Shown one piece after another: positions 1 to 8,652 of a stretch of 64,000 nucleotides of DNA. The translations under genes were made by a program, and so were the position numbers. The notes under the pieces were generated by a model. That model did not search any database, was not told the origin of the DNA, and worked only from the letters and a program-made list of their open reading frames with translations. The DNA comes from Pontibacterium sp049603715 (lineage in GTDB: Bacteria > Pseudomonadota > Gammaproteobacteria > Pseudomonadales > Balneatricaceae). How positions within the stretch are numbered: the stretch's first letter is position 1; each line of letters starts with the position of its first letter. The stretch is from positions 15,406 through 79,405 of the forward strand of contig JBMYSW010000016.1 in assembly GCA_049603715.1 (NCBI GenBank). Reading direction: 5' to 3'.

Positions 1-54
1 CGTAGAAAATTGCCACTATTAGGGAAGGGTGATAAATGCTTTACAGCGCAATAA
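1..54 (+). CDS. Possible C-terminal end of a gene cut by the window edge
   Basis: Frame 1 is open from the first base to a TAA at 52-54 and would encode the last 17 residues of a protein (RRKLPLLGKGDKCFTAQ). A strong intrinsic terminator follows within 100 bases, as expected at the end of a transcription unit. The fragment is too short to assign a family, and the open frame could be chance. Confidence 0.3.
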   Translation, partial: RRKLPLLGKGDKCFTAQ

Positions 55-128
55 TTAACCAAGCTTTGTCACAGAGTGGTTGGGTAGTAAAACCACTCGA
101 ATCCTTTTAGCTCTATTCCGTATCCTTT

Positions 129-151
129 GCCCGCGAAAGCGGGCTTTTTTT
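129..151 (+). terminator. Intrinsic terminator
   Basis: Six-base GC stem GCCCGC / GCGGGC with a GAAA tetraloop, followed directly by seven T. It ends whatever transcript enters from the left edge and insulates the gene starting at 257. Confidence 0.85.
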
Positions 152-256
152 GTCTTGCGAGCGTGCAAGACATTCGCCACCCTTCCCGTTACACTGGGCT
201 CACACCCAACCGATCCGTCGACAACGAGCTTAAAATAAGACGAAAAGGAGCAGTCC

Positions 257-883
257 GTGGAATTCGAGAGGTTTTCGCCTGCCTGTGAGCGTAATAAAGA
301 CGCCATTTGGTCTGTTATGGCCAATGCCTTTGCACAGGCGACGCGCATTTTAGAAGTGGGTAGTGGCAGTGGTCAGCACGCTTTTGCTTTTTCGGCGCGA
401 CTCATTGCCGAAAAAGCCCCTGAACCGATTAGCTGGCAACCCACCGAGCTACCGAGCAGTTTGCCGAGCTTATCCTCTAACTTGGCCCGCGCAAAAGCGC
501 CTTGCCGTCCGGCTGTGATCTTAGATGTCGCACAGCCCTACTCCAATAGCGGCTTACCCGAGCAGTATTACGATGGCTTTTTTACAGCCAACACGCTGCA
601 CATTATGAGCTTAGCCCACGTTCACTCCCTATTTACCTTGCTAGGAGAAGCTCTTAAGCCCGGCGCGAATGCAGTGATCTATGGCCCGTTTAAATACCAA
701 GGTGGTTATACCAGTGACAGTAATGCCGAGTTTGACCAGTGGCTAAAAGCCCGAGATCCTCGCAGCGGTATTCGAGACATAGAGCAGGTGTGTGAACTGG
801 CGCAAGCGGTTGGCTTAGAGCTAGAGCAAGACCACCCGATGCCAGCCAATAACCAATGCTTACACTTTGTAAAAGCGCGTTAG
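257..883 (+). CDS. DUF938 family, SAM-methyltransferase-like protein
   Basis: Protein of 208 residues. The N-terminus reads FSPACERNKDAI, then a glycine-rich SAM-binding loop (ILEVGSGSGQHA, about residues 32-43), the arrangement of the DUF938 family, which has a class I methyltransferase fold and no agreed substrate. A later segment NTLHIMS (near residue 115) matches the family's conserved core. The GTG start is supported by AAGGAG six bases upstream. It follows a terminator, so it is probably transcribed alone or with the signalling genes downstream. Family assignment is firm; the reaction is unknown. Confidence 0.85.
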   Translation: MEFERFSPACERNKDAIWSVMANAFAQATRILEVGSGSGQHAFAFSARLIAEKAPEPISWQPTELPSSLPSLSSNLARAKAPCRPAVILDVAQPYSNSGLPEQYYDGFFTANTLHIMSLAHVHSLFTLLGEALKPGANAVIYGPFKYQGGYTSDSNAEFDQWLKARDPRSGIRDIEQVCELAQAVGLELEQDHPMPANNQCLHFVKAR

Positions 884-992
884 CTTTGGTCCTTAAGGCC
901 TAACTTCGACGTAAAATTCCTGCCGAAGTAGTATGTTGTCTGATCAATTGTGTTTATATGATCAAGTGTTAGTCAGTTGTAGGAGCCTTACC

Positions 993-2147
993 GTGAACCA
1001 TCCACACCCAGCGATAGTATCCGCCTCAAGCTCTTCGCGCGACGCTGAGCAGGTGGCGAGCGATATAGCTAAGGCCTTTGAAGGGCACGAGCTGAGCCAA
1101 GTTTTGTTTTTCTGCTCGGCTGAGTACGACCTTCCGAGCTTGGCAAAGGCGCTTCGAGAGCGCTTTGGCGATACTGATGTGGCCGGCTGCACCACGGCCG
1201 GTGAGTTAACCCCTGATGGTTACGAACAAGGTAGCGTCAGTGCTGTCGCGTTTTTGGCGTCGGACTTTGCCGTATCAGCGACCCTCATTGAAGACCTGGA
1301 AAACTTTCAACTCGCCGACGCTCAAACCTGTGTTGATGGCCTAATCGTCCAGTGTCGCCAGCGTGAGCTTACTCCCATCAAGGGCAACACCTTTGTGTTA
1401 ACCCTGCTCGATGGTCTTTCTCACGCGGAGGAACGAGTACTACTGACGCTTAGCTCGGCCCTAGGAAGCATCCCGCACTTTGGCGGCTCTGCTGGTGACG
1501 ATATTCACCTATCCAATACTCATGTGTTCTTTAACGGTCGCTTTTACGACAAGGCCGCCGTGGTTTTGATGTTTAATACACCTCACCCTTTTGAGGTGTT
1601 TAGTACACACCATATGCGTGGCTCAGATACCAAGCTGGTGGTGACCGAAGCCGATCATGACAGTCGCGTGGTTTATGAACTTAATGCTGAGCCAGCGGCA
1701 CTCGAATATGCGCGCACTATTGGCGTCAAAGTTGAAGACCTTAATCACCGTATTTTTGCGCTAAATCCTATCGCCGTACGCTACGGTGATGAATACTATG
1801 TGCGTTCTATTCAAAAGGTAAATGATGACCTTAGCCTATCGTTTTATTGCGCGGTAGAGACGGGCATTGTACTTACGGTGATGCAGCCAGACCAAATTTT
1901 AAAAGACCTAGAGCACCAAGTAGATAGCTTACAAAGCCAAGTTGGCGAGTCATCAACGATACTTGCCTGTGACTGTTTTTTGCGCCGCTTAGAAGTGCAA
2001 GCGCTGGATAATGTCGTAGATGCGACTAAGTTATTAACTACACATCATATTGTTGGCTTTAACTCTTACGGCGAACACATTGCTGGTATGCACGTAAACC
2101 AAACGTTTACCGGTGTCGCGATTGGGCAAAAAACGGATGACAGATAA
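993..2147 (+). CDS. nosP: FIST-domain sensor, NosP-like
   Basis: About 384 residues with a FIST N domain followed by a FIST C domain; the segments VAGCTTAGEL and FGGSAGDD are typical of the family. In Pseudomonas aeruginosa and Vibrio, FIST proteins encoded just upstream of a hybrid kinase (NosP) bind haem and nitric oxide and inhibit the kinase. The same order is seen here: the next gene is a NahK-like kinase whose ATG overlaps this stop codon. I chose the GTG at 993 because AGGAG lies seven bases upstream; an in-frame ATG at 933 has no good ribosome site. Haem binding is inferred from the family and context; the ligand cannot be read from sequence. Confidence 0.8.
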   Translation: MNHPHPAIVSASSSSRDAEQVASDIAKAFEGHELSQVLFFCSAEYDLPSLAKALRERFGDTDVAGCTTAGELTPDGYEQGSVSAVAFLASDFAVSATLIEDLENFQLADAQTCVDGLIVQCRQRELTPIKGNTFVLTLLDGLSHAEERVLLTLSSALGSIPHFGGSAGDDIHLSNTHVFFNGRFYDKAAVVLMFNTPHPFEVFSTHHMRGSDTKLVVTEADHDSRVVYELNAEPAALEYARTIGVKVEDLNHRIFALNPIAVRYGDEYYVRSIQKVNDDLSLSFYCAVETGIVLTVMQPDQILKDLEHQVDSLQSQVGESSTILACDCFLRRLEVQALDNVVDATKLLTTHHIVGFNSYGEHIAGMHVNQTFTGVAIGQKTDDR

Positions 2148-4728
2148 CGCAGCGCTTGTTGAACAACTGCTTTCTGAAAACAGAAAACTCAAAAAAATTA
2201 ACGCCGCGCTCATTAAGCGTGTTGAATCGGTCAACACCCCAGGGGCTGATGCTTACTCAGCTTTTGGTCATTCAGTGGTTTTGGCTGAACAGGTGCGTGA
2301 ACGTACCGAAGCGCTTAATAATGCACTAGCACGCTTAAAAGAGAGCAATGCTGCTCTGCAATCGGCTAACGAGCAGGCGGCGATGTACCACCGTCGCTTG
2401 GCAGATGCGATAGAAAGTATCTCGGATGCGTTTGTGCTCTTCGATAAAGACCGTGCGTTGGTGATGTGTAACCAAAAGTTTCGCGCCTTTTGGATCGGCA
2501 CACCGGTGACCATCCAGCAAGGCATTACCATTCAAGACATTGTTCAGCTGTCTTACCAACACAACCTGATTAGCGAAGAACTAAAAGGCGAAGACGGTCG
2601 CGTACGAATTTTTAAAACCCGCCAAGGTCGCTGGTTACAAATGCGCGAAATGACCACCTTTGAAGAAGGGGTGGTGATTCTTCTTACGGACATTACTGAG
2701 CTAAAAGAAAGCGAACGTGCTTCACGCGAGCGGGCGCTGGAGCAAAAGTCTCGATTGTTACAACGCACTGTAGATAACCTATCTCAAGGGGTGGTTTTAG
2801 TTAACCCTGAAGGGCAAGTGGAGCTCTGGAATGATCGTTTTATCGAACTAACCGGCGTAGAGCGCACTCAAGTAGAAGGGCATCCGCCATTTGCATCGGT
2901 GATGTCACAGCTACCCGCTATGTTAAATCACGCACTGTCTGGCTCCAGCCAAGGTGAAGTGCAAAAAAGTGAGCAAATGCTCAAAGATGGCCGAGTGCTT
3001 GAGTTGCGCACCCACCCAATGCCAGCAGGTGGTTTTGTTAACACCTACACCGATATCACACAGCGCTATCGTTATGCCGAAACCCTGCGCGAAAGTGAGC
3101 GTTGGGTTCGCTTGATTACCGACCACGTACCGGCGCTGATCGCCTACGTAGGTCACGATATGACCTACCGCTTTACCAACAAAGTTTACGACGAATGGTA
3201 TGGCTTTGAGCCTGGCGAGCTATTAGGTAAGTCGGTGATTAGCGTGCAAGGTGGTTTACAGTTTGCGGCACTTAAGCCCTTTATTACTCGTGCCTTAAAT
3301 GGCGAGTCAGTGACCTTTGAGTTTAAAGAGTCCAACGCGGCAGGCGAAAAGCGTTACATGCTTAAGCACTATGTGCCTAACTTAGATGCCTCTGGTGAAA
3401 GTGTGGGCTTCTTTGTTATGAACCGAGACATCACTGAGCGCCATCGCACCGCTGAAGAGTTGCGCCAGTCTTACCAGCTACTTGAGCAGCGGGTAGAAGA
3501 GCGTACCTCTGAACTAACGGCACTGAACGGACAGCTCTTGCAAGAGATTCACGAGCGCCGAGAAATAGAGGCCATGTTACGTGTGGCTAAAAAAGAAGCC
3601 GAGCAAGCCAACTTATCTAAAACCAAGTTTTTAGCGGCCGTGAGCCATGACCTGTTGCAGCCACTTAACGCGGCCCGACTGTTTATGGGGGCGTTAAGCG
3701 AGCTACCGCAAGCGGAACAAACGCAAAAACTGGTGCAATCGGCGTCTAACTCCCTCGAAGATGTTGAGTCCTTGTTGGGCACGCTGGTGGATATTTCTAA
3801 GCTTGATGCTGGCGTGGTGACCCCTGATTTACGTGCGTTTGAGGTGGGTACCTTAATCGAAAATATCGCCAACGAGTTTAGCCAACATGCGCAAAAGGCG
3901 GGCTTAGGGTTTCGCTGGGTACCTTGCAGTGCCTCAATTAACAGTGACTCCCAATTACTTGCGCGGATTTTGCGCAACTTTTTAACCAACGCTATTCGCT
4001 ACACCCGCGAAGGGCAAATTTTGTTTGGCGCTCGTCGTCGTGGGCAGCAACTTGAAATTCAAGTGTGGGACACGGGCGTGGGTATTCCCGACTCAAAGCT
4101 AGACGAAGTCTTTATTGAATTTAAGCGCATTGCTAAACAAGAAGAAGACGCCCCCGAAAAAGGCCTAGGGCTGGGGCTGGCCATCGTTGATAAGATTTCG
4201 CGAGTGTTAGGTCACCCCATCCATGTGGCCTCTGACTATGGCCGTGGTTCGATGTTCTCTGTCACCGTGCCCTTGGCGTCGGTCAACCCTCAGAAAGCCG
4301 CTATGGGGCCTATGCTTCCGCAGGTGATTGATCATGTGCAGGGGGCTGAGATTTGGCTGATCGACAACGACCCGTCTATTTGCAGCGCCATGTCGGCGTT
4401 ACTGTCTGGCTGGGGCTGTGATGTGTTAACGGCGCTGTCGTTGGATGACTTGGTTTCTAAAGTGAGCCCGCAAGAGCAGTTACCCGACTTGCTGATTGTG
4501 GATTACCACCTCGACAATGATGAAAACGGCGTAGATGCAGCGAGAGAGCTTGATGGCCTGTTTCCAGATAAGGTGCCTGTATTGATGATAACGGCAAACT
4601 ACAGTCAAGACCTCAAGCAGGATATTCGCGAGTTAGGCTACCTGCTAATGCACAAGCCTGTTCGGCCTATGCGACTCAAAGCGGCGTTAAGCCACTTGAT
4701 CGGTGGCTCCCTCGCAACGCCGCCTTAA
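2137..4728 (+). CDS. nahK: PAS-containing hybrid histidine kinase, NahK/ErcS' type
   Basis: Cytoplasmic kinase of about 863 residues without membrane segments. In order: N-terminal coiled coil (about 1-90), three PAS-like segments (about 85-190, 205-310, 325-435), a second coiled coil, a HisKA box with SHDLLQPLNAARLF (phospho-accepting His near residue 504), a HATPase domain (NFLTNAIRYT; GLGLGLAIV), and a C-terminal receiver (VDYHLDND, Asp near residue 789). This architecture and the SHDLLQPLNAA box match NahK/ErcS' kinases. The ATG at 2137 overlaps the nosP stop by 11 bases, implying translational coupling and joint function. It probably responds to NosP and passes phosphate onward, perhaps to the convergent LuxR regulator. 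An upstream GTG at 2113 is a less likely start. Confidence 0.88.
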   Translation: MTDNAALVEQLLSENRKLKKINAALIKRVESVNTPGADAYSAFGHSVVLAEQVRERTEALNNALARLKESNAALQSANEQAAMYHRRLADAIESISDAFVLFDKDRALVMCNQKFRAFWIGTPVTIQQGITIQDIVQLSYQHNLISEELKGEDGRVRIFKTRQGRWLQMREMTTFEEGVVILLTDITELKESERASRERALEQKSRLLQRTVDNLSQGVVLVNPEGQVELWNDRFIELTGVERTQVEGHPPFASVMSQLPAMLNHALSGSSQGEVQKSEQMLKDGRVLELRTHPMPAGGFVNTYTDITQRYRYAETLRESERWVRLITDHVPALIAYVGHDMTYRFTNKVYDEWYGFEPGELLGKSVISVQGGLQFAALKPFITRALNGESVTFEFKESNAAGEKRYMLKHYVPNLDASGESVGFFVMNRDITERHRTAEELRQSYQLLEQRVEERTSELTALNGQLLQEIHERREIEAMLRVAKKEAEQANLSKTKFLAAVSHDLLQPLNAARLFMGALSELPQAEQTQKLVQSASNSLEDVESLLGTLVDISKLDAGVVTPDLRAFEVGTLIENIANEFSQHAQKAGLGFRWVPCSASINSDSQLLARILRNFLTNAIRYTREGQILFGARRRGQQLEIQVWDTGVGIPDSKLDEVFIEFKRIAKQEEDAPEKGLGLGLAIVDKISRVLGHPIHVASDYGRGSMFSVTVPLASVNPQKAAMGPMLPQVIDHVQGAEIWLIDNDPSICSAMSALLSGWGCDVLTALSLDDLVSKVSPQEQLPDLLIVDYHLDNDENGVDAARELDGLFPDKVPVLMITANYSQDLKQDIRELGYLLMHKPVRPMRLKAALSHLIGGSLATPP

Positions 4729-4801
4729 AGCTGCAACTCAAAGAGCCTTTGAGGTCTGGGAGAGGAAGTCGCCAAAACACATCGTGATAAACAGGCTATA
4801 T

Positions 4802-4853
4802 AAAAAAGGCGGTGCCTAAACTGTTGTCTAACAGTTGGGCGACCGCCTTTTTT
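4802..4853. terminator. Bidirectional terminator between convergent genes
   Basis: Outer arms AAAAAAGGCGGT and ACCGCCTTTTTT are perfect complements, with a second inner stem (AACTGTT / AACAGTT). The poly-A/poly-T flanks allow termination from both sides, for the kinase on the left and the LuxR regulator on the right. Confidence 0.9.
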
Positions 4854-4882
4854 GTAGAAGGTAATTTTACGCTTTGGCTTGA

Positions 4883-5551
4883 TTAGCGTTTGAGGTATTC
4901 GCCAAAGTCCACATTGCCCGCAGATAGCACCGCTTGAATACGGTTATGCACACCCAGTTTACGCAAAATAGCGGATACGTGTGCCTTTACCGTGGTTTCG
5001 GCGATATTGAGGTTGTATGCGATTTGCTTGTTAGACTCGCCCTTAGACATACGCTCAAGTACCAACAGCTGACGACGGGTTAACGACGAAAGCAGCTCTG
5101 GTGGAATCTGAGGGTCTTCGCGGCGTTGATTACGGCGATTCTCAGGTTGGCTAGAGCGAATAATATCTGAAGGTAGGTAAACGTTGCCGCCCAAAATTTG
5201 CTCTAGTGCCTGGGTCATCTCGTCACGGGAAGATGATTTGGTGATAAAGCCAACCGCGCCATAGGTAATGGCTTGCAGCACAATTTGCTTGTCTTCTTCA
5301 GCCGACACAATCACCACAGGAATGGTTGGTGCTTCGTTGCGAAGGCTAATCAAACCGTTTAGGCCGTTCATACCGGGCATATTTAGGTCGAGTAGAATAA
5401 GGTCTAACTCTTCATTGGTTTGAGCAATTTCGAGTGCGCTCGTGAGGCTTTCAGTTTCTAGTGTGGTCGCATCAGGAAAGCCACTCGAAATTACACCCGT
5501 AATGGCCTCTCGAAAGAGCGGGTGGTCATCAGCGATAAGAATATTGTACAA
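4883..5551 (-). CDS. LuxR/NarL-family response regulator, ErbR/AgmR type
   Basis: 222 residues: receiver domain (acidic DD at 8-9, phospho-acceptor D55 in LLDLNMPGM, Lys in FITKSS) and a C-terminal LuxR helix-turn-helix (LTRRQLLVLERMSKG, then NIAETTVKAHVSAI). Regulators of this type (ErbR/AgmR/ExaE) control quinoprotein ethanol oxidation in Pseudomonas. The surrounding kinase, the rhodanese-like gene and the quinoprotein cluster 10 kb away support the same role. It is convergent with the kinase and shares the terminator between them. Target sites cannot be defined from one genome; a candidate dyad lies upstream of the cytochrome gene. Confidence 0.85.
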   Translation of the reverse strand: MYNILIADDHPLFREAITGVISSGFPDATTLETESLTSALEIAQTNEELDLILLDLNMPGMNGLNGLISLRNEAPTIPVVIVSAEEDKQIVLQAITYGAVGFITKSSSRDEMTQALEQILGGNVYLPSDIIRSSQPENRRNQRREDPQIPPELLSSLTRRQLLVLERMSKGESNKQIAYNLNIAETTVKAHVSAILRKLGVHNRIQAVLSAGNVDFGEYLKR

Positions 5552-5608
5552 GGCTAACCTCTCTTACTTTTTAATTATTATTCTAAACTATAGACGCAAA
5601 CGTTAAGT

Positions 5609-6193
5609 TTAGTCGTTTTTAGGTGAAGCGTTGGGTGCAATGGGCGTAGCATCTACTAACGACTGGCCAATGTCTTGCCAACCATCAATGCCGTTTTTAA
5701 ACCAGTAAACCTGTGTGTAGCCTGCTTCTACAAGGCGCTTTGCAGCGTTCCAAGACATCCAGCAATCGGCTCGGCAAAACACAACGAGCGGTGTGTCCTT
5801 GGTCTCTGTTTGCGTAGCGATATACCCAAACAAGTGGTTTTGCCACAAGGGTTTAAGCTCGCCATGGCCAACATTTGCAAGCCACACGGCACCCGGCAGT
5901 GTTTTGATATTGGACTTTAAAAACACACCTTGTCGCCATTCACTGGGGCGAACATCCAGTAACAAGAGTGAAGGCTGCTCTGCGAGTAGCTGAACTAACG
6001 CCTCGGCACTGAGGGTGGTTGCGCCGTCAAGTTGGTCAGGCGAGGGCGCGCGGTAACGATCAACGCGATAACCGTTGTCGTTAAAGTTTTTCGCAGTGGT
6101 AGCGAAGGAACTGTGGCTTGTTAACGCAAGGCTCAGGGTGAAAAGCCCTACAAGAACAGTCGTGACCCATGTGTTTTTTATTTTAGTCATCAT
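5609..6193 (-). CDS. Secreted rhodanese-like protein of PQQ-dependent pathways
   Basis: 194 residues with an N-terminal signal peptide (hydrophobic stretch about 10-30, ending SSFATTA). A rhodanese domain follows: LLLLDVRPSEW and the active-site loop FCRADCWMSWNAAKR, with two Cys and a Trp. That loop is the hallmark of the family annotated as PQQ-dependent catabolism-associated CXXCW-motif proteins, which co-occur with quinoprotein alcohol dehydrogenases. Its chemistry is not established; a periplasmic sulfur or thiol role is plausible. It lies on the same strand as, and just upstream of, the LuxR regulator. Confidence 0.85.
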   Translation of the reverse strand: MMTKIKNTWVTTVLVGLFTLSLALTSHSSFATTAKNFNDNGYRVDRYRAPSPDQLDGATTLSAEALVQLLAEQPSLLLLDVRPSEWRQGVFLKSNIKTLPGAVWLANVGHGELKPLWQNHLFGYIATQTETKDTPLVVFCRADCWMSWNAAKRLVEAGYTQVYWFKNGIDGWQDIGQSLVDATPIAPNASPKND

Positions 6194-6522
6194 CTGGTTC
6201 GTGTGCTTATTACACGTGAGGTAGCATTAGAGCCTGCTTTGGCGAGAGTGTGAATTAGACCAAATAGCAAAAAAACAAGTACTAAAGTAGTAGAAAATAG
6301 CTTATCAGAAACCCTTGTGTGGTGATGGTAAAAGCAAACGAAGCAGGCTTTAATTTAGTGCGCGTGATTGCTTTAAAAGTATCATAAAAACAAGGGTTTA
6401 GAGGGGTTGTGTGTAGGTGGGTTAGCGTGCAGCTTGCAGAGTAACTAAAGGAGTAGCCGCCGCCTCTTAAAGTCGAATAGGCGGGCAGGCTGCGTATTGG
6501 TTTTAGACAACGAAAAATTAGT
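6194..6522. other. Intergenic region, no gene seen
   Basis: About 330 bases upstream of the rhodanese-like gene. It is AT-rich near 6250-6380 and must hold that gene's promoter, but I see no confident -35/-10 pair and no RNA structure. Short open frames here have no ribosome sites and are not called. Confidence 0.5.
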
Positions 6523-7020
6523 CTATTTGTCGTGGGCCTGTTCGACTGCTTCTGTTGGATCTTCGTATTGGCCAAAGTTAAAGGCTAATACAATGACCGA
6601 AAATATGCAGATAAGAATCACGAGAGTGTCGATGAGTACCCACAGTGAGCTACCTTTTAAAATCCACGCACCGATGTTAACCAAAACCATGGCGGTAAAT
6701 CCGATAATCGCTTTTTGAAAAAACTCTAAGCGGGCAGCGTCAGCGGTAAGGCCGTCAACTTCGTTATCAAGAAGGCAAAGATCAGCTTCTTTGTCATAGA
6801 GTGGCGCGTTTAGCTGAGCTTCTAGGTCGCTGCAGTCAATGTAGGCTCCGTAGCTATGAATAAGCTCCTCTTTTTCGAGGTCCACAAGTGCGGGCAGGGG
6901 CCCATTATTGTCTCCTTTAACGCTGTCAATGGACGCTTTTATCGCTGAGTCATTGGACTTAGGGTAAGGAGGGAGTAGGTGATCGGCGGGTGCAAAGTCA
7001 TTAGGGGTAGAGGGTATCAT
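6523..7020 (-). CDS. Small two-helix inner membrane protein, unknown function
   Basis: About 165 residues: an acidic soluble N-terminal half (to about residue 95), two adjacent hydrophobic helices (AIIGFTAMVLVNIGAWIL, then VLIDTLVILICIFSVIVLAF), and a short charged tail. I do not recognise the family. The ATG at 7020 is preferred over an upstream TTG at 7029 because AAAGGA sits nine bases before it. It lies downstream of pspF on the same strand, separated by a terminator and a dyad, so it is probably its own unit. Confidence 0.6.
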   Translation of the reverse strand: MIPSTPNDFAPADHLLPPYPKSNDSAIKASIDSVKGDNNGPLPALVDLEKEELIHSYGAYIDCSDLEAQLNAPLYDKEADLCLLDNEVDGLTADAARLEFFQKAIIGFTAMVLVNIGAWILKGSSLWVLIDTLVILICIFSVIVLAFNFGQYEDPTEAVEQAHDK

Positions 7021-7152
7021 CAGAAACAATCCTTTGTTTTTGGCTACGTTGATACGGTTTATGTTACTTGCTTACGCTTGTAGAATGGTTAGCGATACGC
7101 TAGTCCTTATGCGTATGTATTTTGGTTCGTGTGTGTTTGGTTAAGTATATTT

Positions 7153-7188
7153 GGCTGTTATTTAACCTATCACCTGATTCTAACAGCC
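7153..7188. promoter_or_regulatory. Dyad upstream of the small membrane protein gene
   Basis: Perfect 8-base inverted repeat GGCTGTTA / TAACAGCC with a 20-base spacer. No T-run follows the arm on either strand, so it looks like an operator or a structured leader, not a terminator. The left arm belongs to a 17-base string that recurs at 44045. Confidence 0.4.
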
Positions 7189-7192
7189 TGAA

Positions 7193-7217
7193 ATAAAAAA
7201 ACAGCTGTAAAACTGTT
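7193..7217 (-). terminator. Terminator of pspF
   Basis: On the minus strand the stem AACAG / CTGTT is followed by seven T, just after the pspF stop codon. The stem is short but the position and U-tract fit. Confidence 0.55.
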
Positions 7218-7222
7218 CATTT

Positions 7223-8419
7223 TTACCTTCGTGGTTTTCTCAGTCTTTGTTGTATCTTGGTGTTATTTAGCTGCGACTTAAACGCTTTTAGCGGCAACAT
7301 ATCGTGTTTTTTTAATAAACCTCTTAGCTGGTGGTAGCTAAGGCCTAGCTTATCGGCACTTATTTTCTGATTCCAGTAGTACTTTTGTAGTGTTTGTATG
7401 ATGATTTGGCGCTCCTGTGTCAGCATTTTTTGCGACAAGCTGGTCGTTTCTCTCAGGTCAATGGTGTTGGCCGTATCGAGAGCATTGTGCGCATCGATAG
7501 CTGACACTTCAGCAGGTCTTACTTTATTGGCTTGAGCCTCGGTGCTGTTGGCGTTATTACTCTGAGTCTGAGCGGGCGTGGCTTTTTTAGAGTCTGGTAC
7601 CAAAGACGGTGTTGAGGGCTCTTCTCTGCTATTCTTAAATGGCCGCCACGGTGCTCTAAAAGGATCTAGCTGAACCTCTTCAACAGGTTCATCTGCCGAT
7701 TTTGCTTGATAGATAGCCCGCTCAACGACGTTTTTTAACTCTCGTACATTACCTGGCCAAGGGTGTTGGTTGAGTTGCTCAAGTGCCTTTGGGGCAAAAC
7801 CCGGAAAGTAGTCATAGCCCATCTCTAAACACATCTTCTGGGCGTAGTGGTTTGCTAGCAGCTCAATATCACCTTCTCGGTAGCGAAGTGGTGGCACATG
7901 AATCACATCAAAGGCGAGGCGGTCGAGTAAATCAGCGCGAAAGCTGCCCTTGTCGGCCATTGCGGGAAGGTCTGCATTGGTGGCGGCGATTAGGCGGACG
8001 TTGGCTTGTAATGCGGTTTGACCACCCAAACGCTCGTATTCGCCATACTCAACTACCCTAAGTAGCTTTTCTTGAACTGTAACCGAACAAGTACCCAGCT
8101 CATCCAAAAACAGGGTACCTTGCTCTGCGCGCTCAAAGCGACCCATACGGCGCTTCGCTGCACCGGTAAATGCGCCGGCTTCGTGGCCGAAGAGCTCAGA
8201 CTCTAAAAGCTGCTCGTTCATGGCGGCACAGTTAATACTCACCAAAGGTTTATCCCACCGTTGCGAAAGGTAGTGTAACCGTGCAGCTACCAGCTCTTTA
8301 CCTGTGCCACGTTCACCTAAAATTAAAATAGGGCGCTCAAGACTGGCGGCCCTAGCAATATGATCCGTCAGATCCAGCATCAATGCAGATTCGCCAATAA
8401 GGCTTTGGGTGGGTGTCAT
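7223..8419 (-). CDS. pspF: PspF-like sigma-54 transcription activator
   Basis: About 398 residues with no N-terminal receiver, as in PspF. The AAA+ domain shows Walker A GERGTGKE, the sigma-54 contact loop GAFTGA, Walker B GTLFLDELG, and WPGNVRELKN near the end of the AAA+ module. An unusual linker of about 90 residues rich in Ser, Thr, Asn, Gln and Ala separates this from a C-terminal Fis-type helix-turn-helix (ISADKLGLSYHQLRGLLKKH). It is transcribed divergently from pspA and should activate the -24/-12 promoter between them, restrained by PspA. The ATG at 8419 (MTPTQSLIGES) matches where PspF proteins begin; a longer frame runs upstream. Confidence 0.9.
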   Translation of the reverse strand: MTPTQSLIGESALMLDLTDHIARAASLERPILILGERGTGKELVAARLHYLSQRWDKPLVSINCAAMNEQLLESELFGHEAGAFTGAAKRRMGRFERAEQGTLFLDELGTCSVTVQEKLLRVVEYGEYERLGGQTALQANVRLIAATNADLPAMADKGSFRADLLDRLAFDVIHVPPLRYREGDIELLANHYAQKMCLEMGYDYFPGFAPKALEQLNQHPWPGNVRELKNVVERAIYQAKSADEPVEEVQLDPFRAPWRPFKNSREEPSTPSLVPDSKKATPAQTQSNNANSTEAQANKVRPAEVSAIDAHNALDTANTIDLRETTSLSQKMLTQERQIIIQTLQKYYWNQKISADKLGLSYHQLRGLLKKHDMLPLKAFKSQLNNTKIQQRLRKPRR

Positions 8420-8563
8420 ATCAACTGCGTCTTCTATTTTGATTAAAATATTGGTTAAAAATACTATTTTATTGGTTTTTATTGCAAATTTAGATGTGGT
8501 CAAGCCTAGGGTTTTTTCTATCTTTTAGTTAAAAGTTCATACAAATCATATGGTTATGATTTC

Positions 8564-8578
8564 TGGCACGCTGCTCGC
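8564..8578 (+). promoter_or_regulatory. Sigma-54 (-24/-12) promoter of pspABC
   Basis: TGGCACG, four bases, then TCGC; the GG and GC dinucleotides are exactly 12 bases apart, close to consensus TGGCACG-N4-TTGC. It lies 75 bases before pspA and opposite pspF, which encodes the activator class this promoter requires. AT-rich sequence at 8470-8560 would hold the PspF binding sites. Confidence 0.85.
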
Positions 8579-8652
8579 TATACACCCTGTGTAAGCGACA
8601 AAGGTGAAACCTTGAGGTCGCTCAATTGACTAAATCAAACCTGGAGTAAACC

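Noticed and set aside
36..110. 24-codon frame before the first terminator
   Set aside because: Very short, overlaps the possible upstream gene end, no family resemblance.
60..128. tRNA 3' end before the terminator
   Set aside because: A CGAATCC string recalls a T-loop, but stems and a CCA-type acceptor could not be paired.
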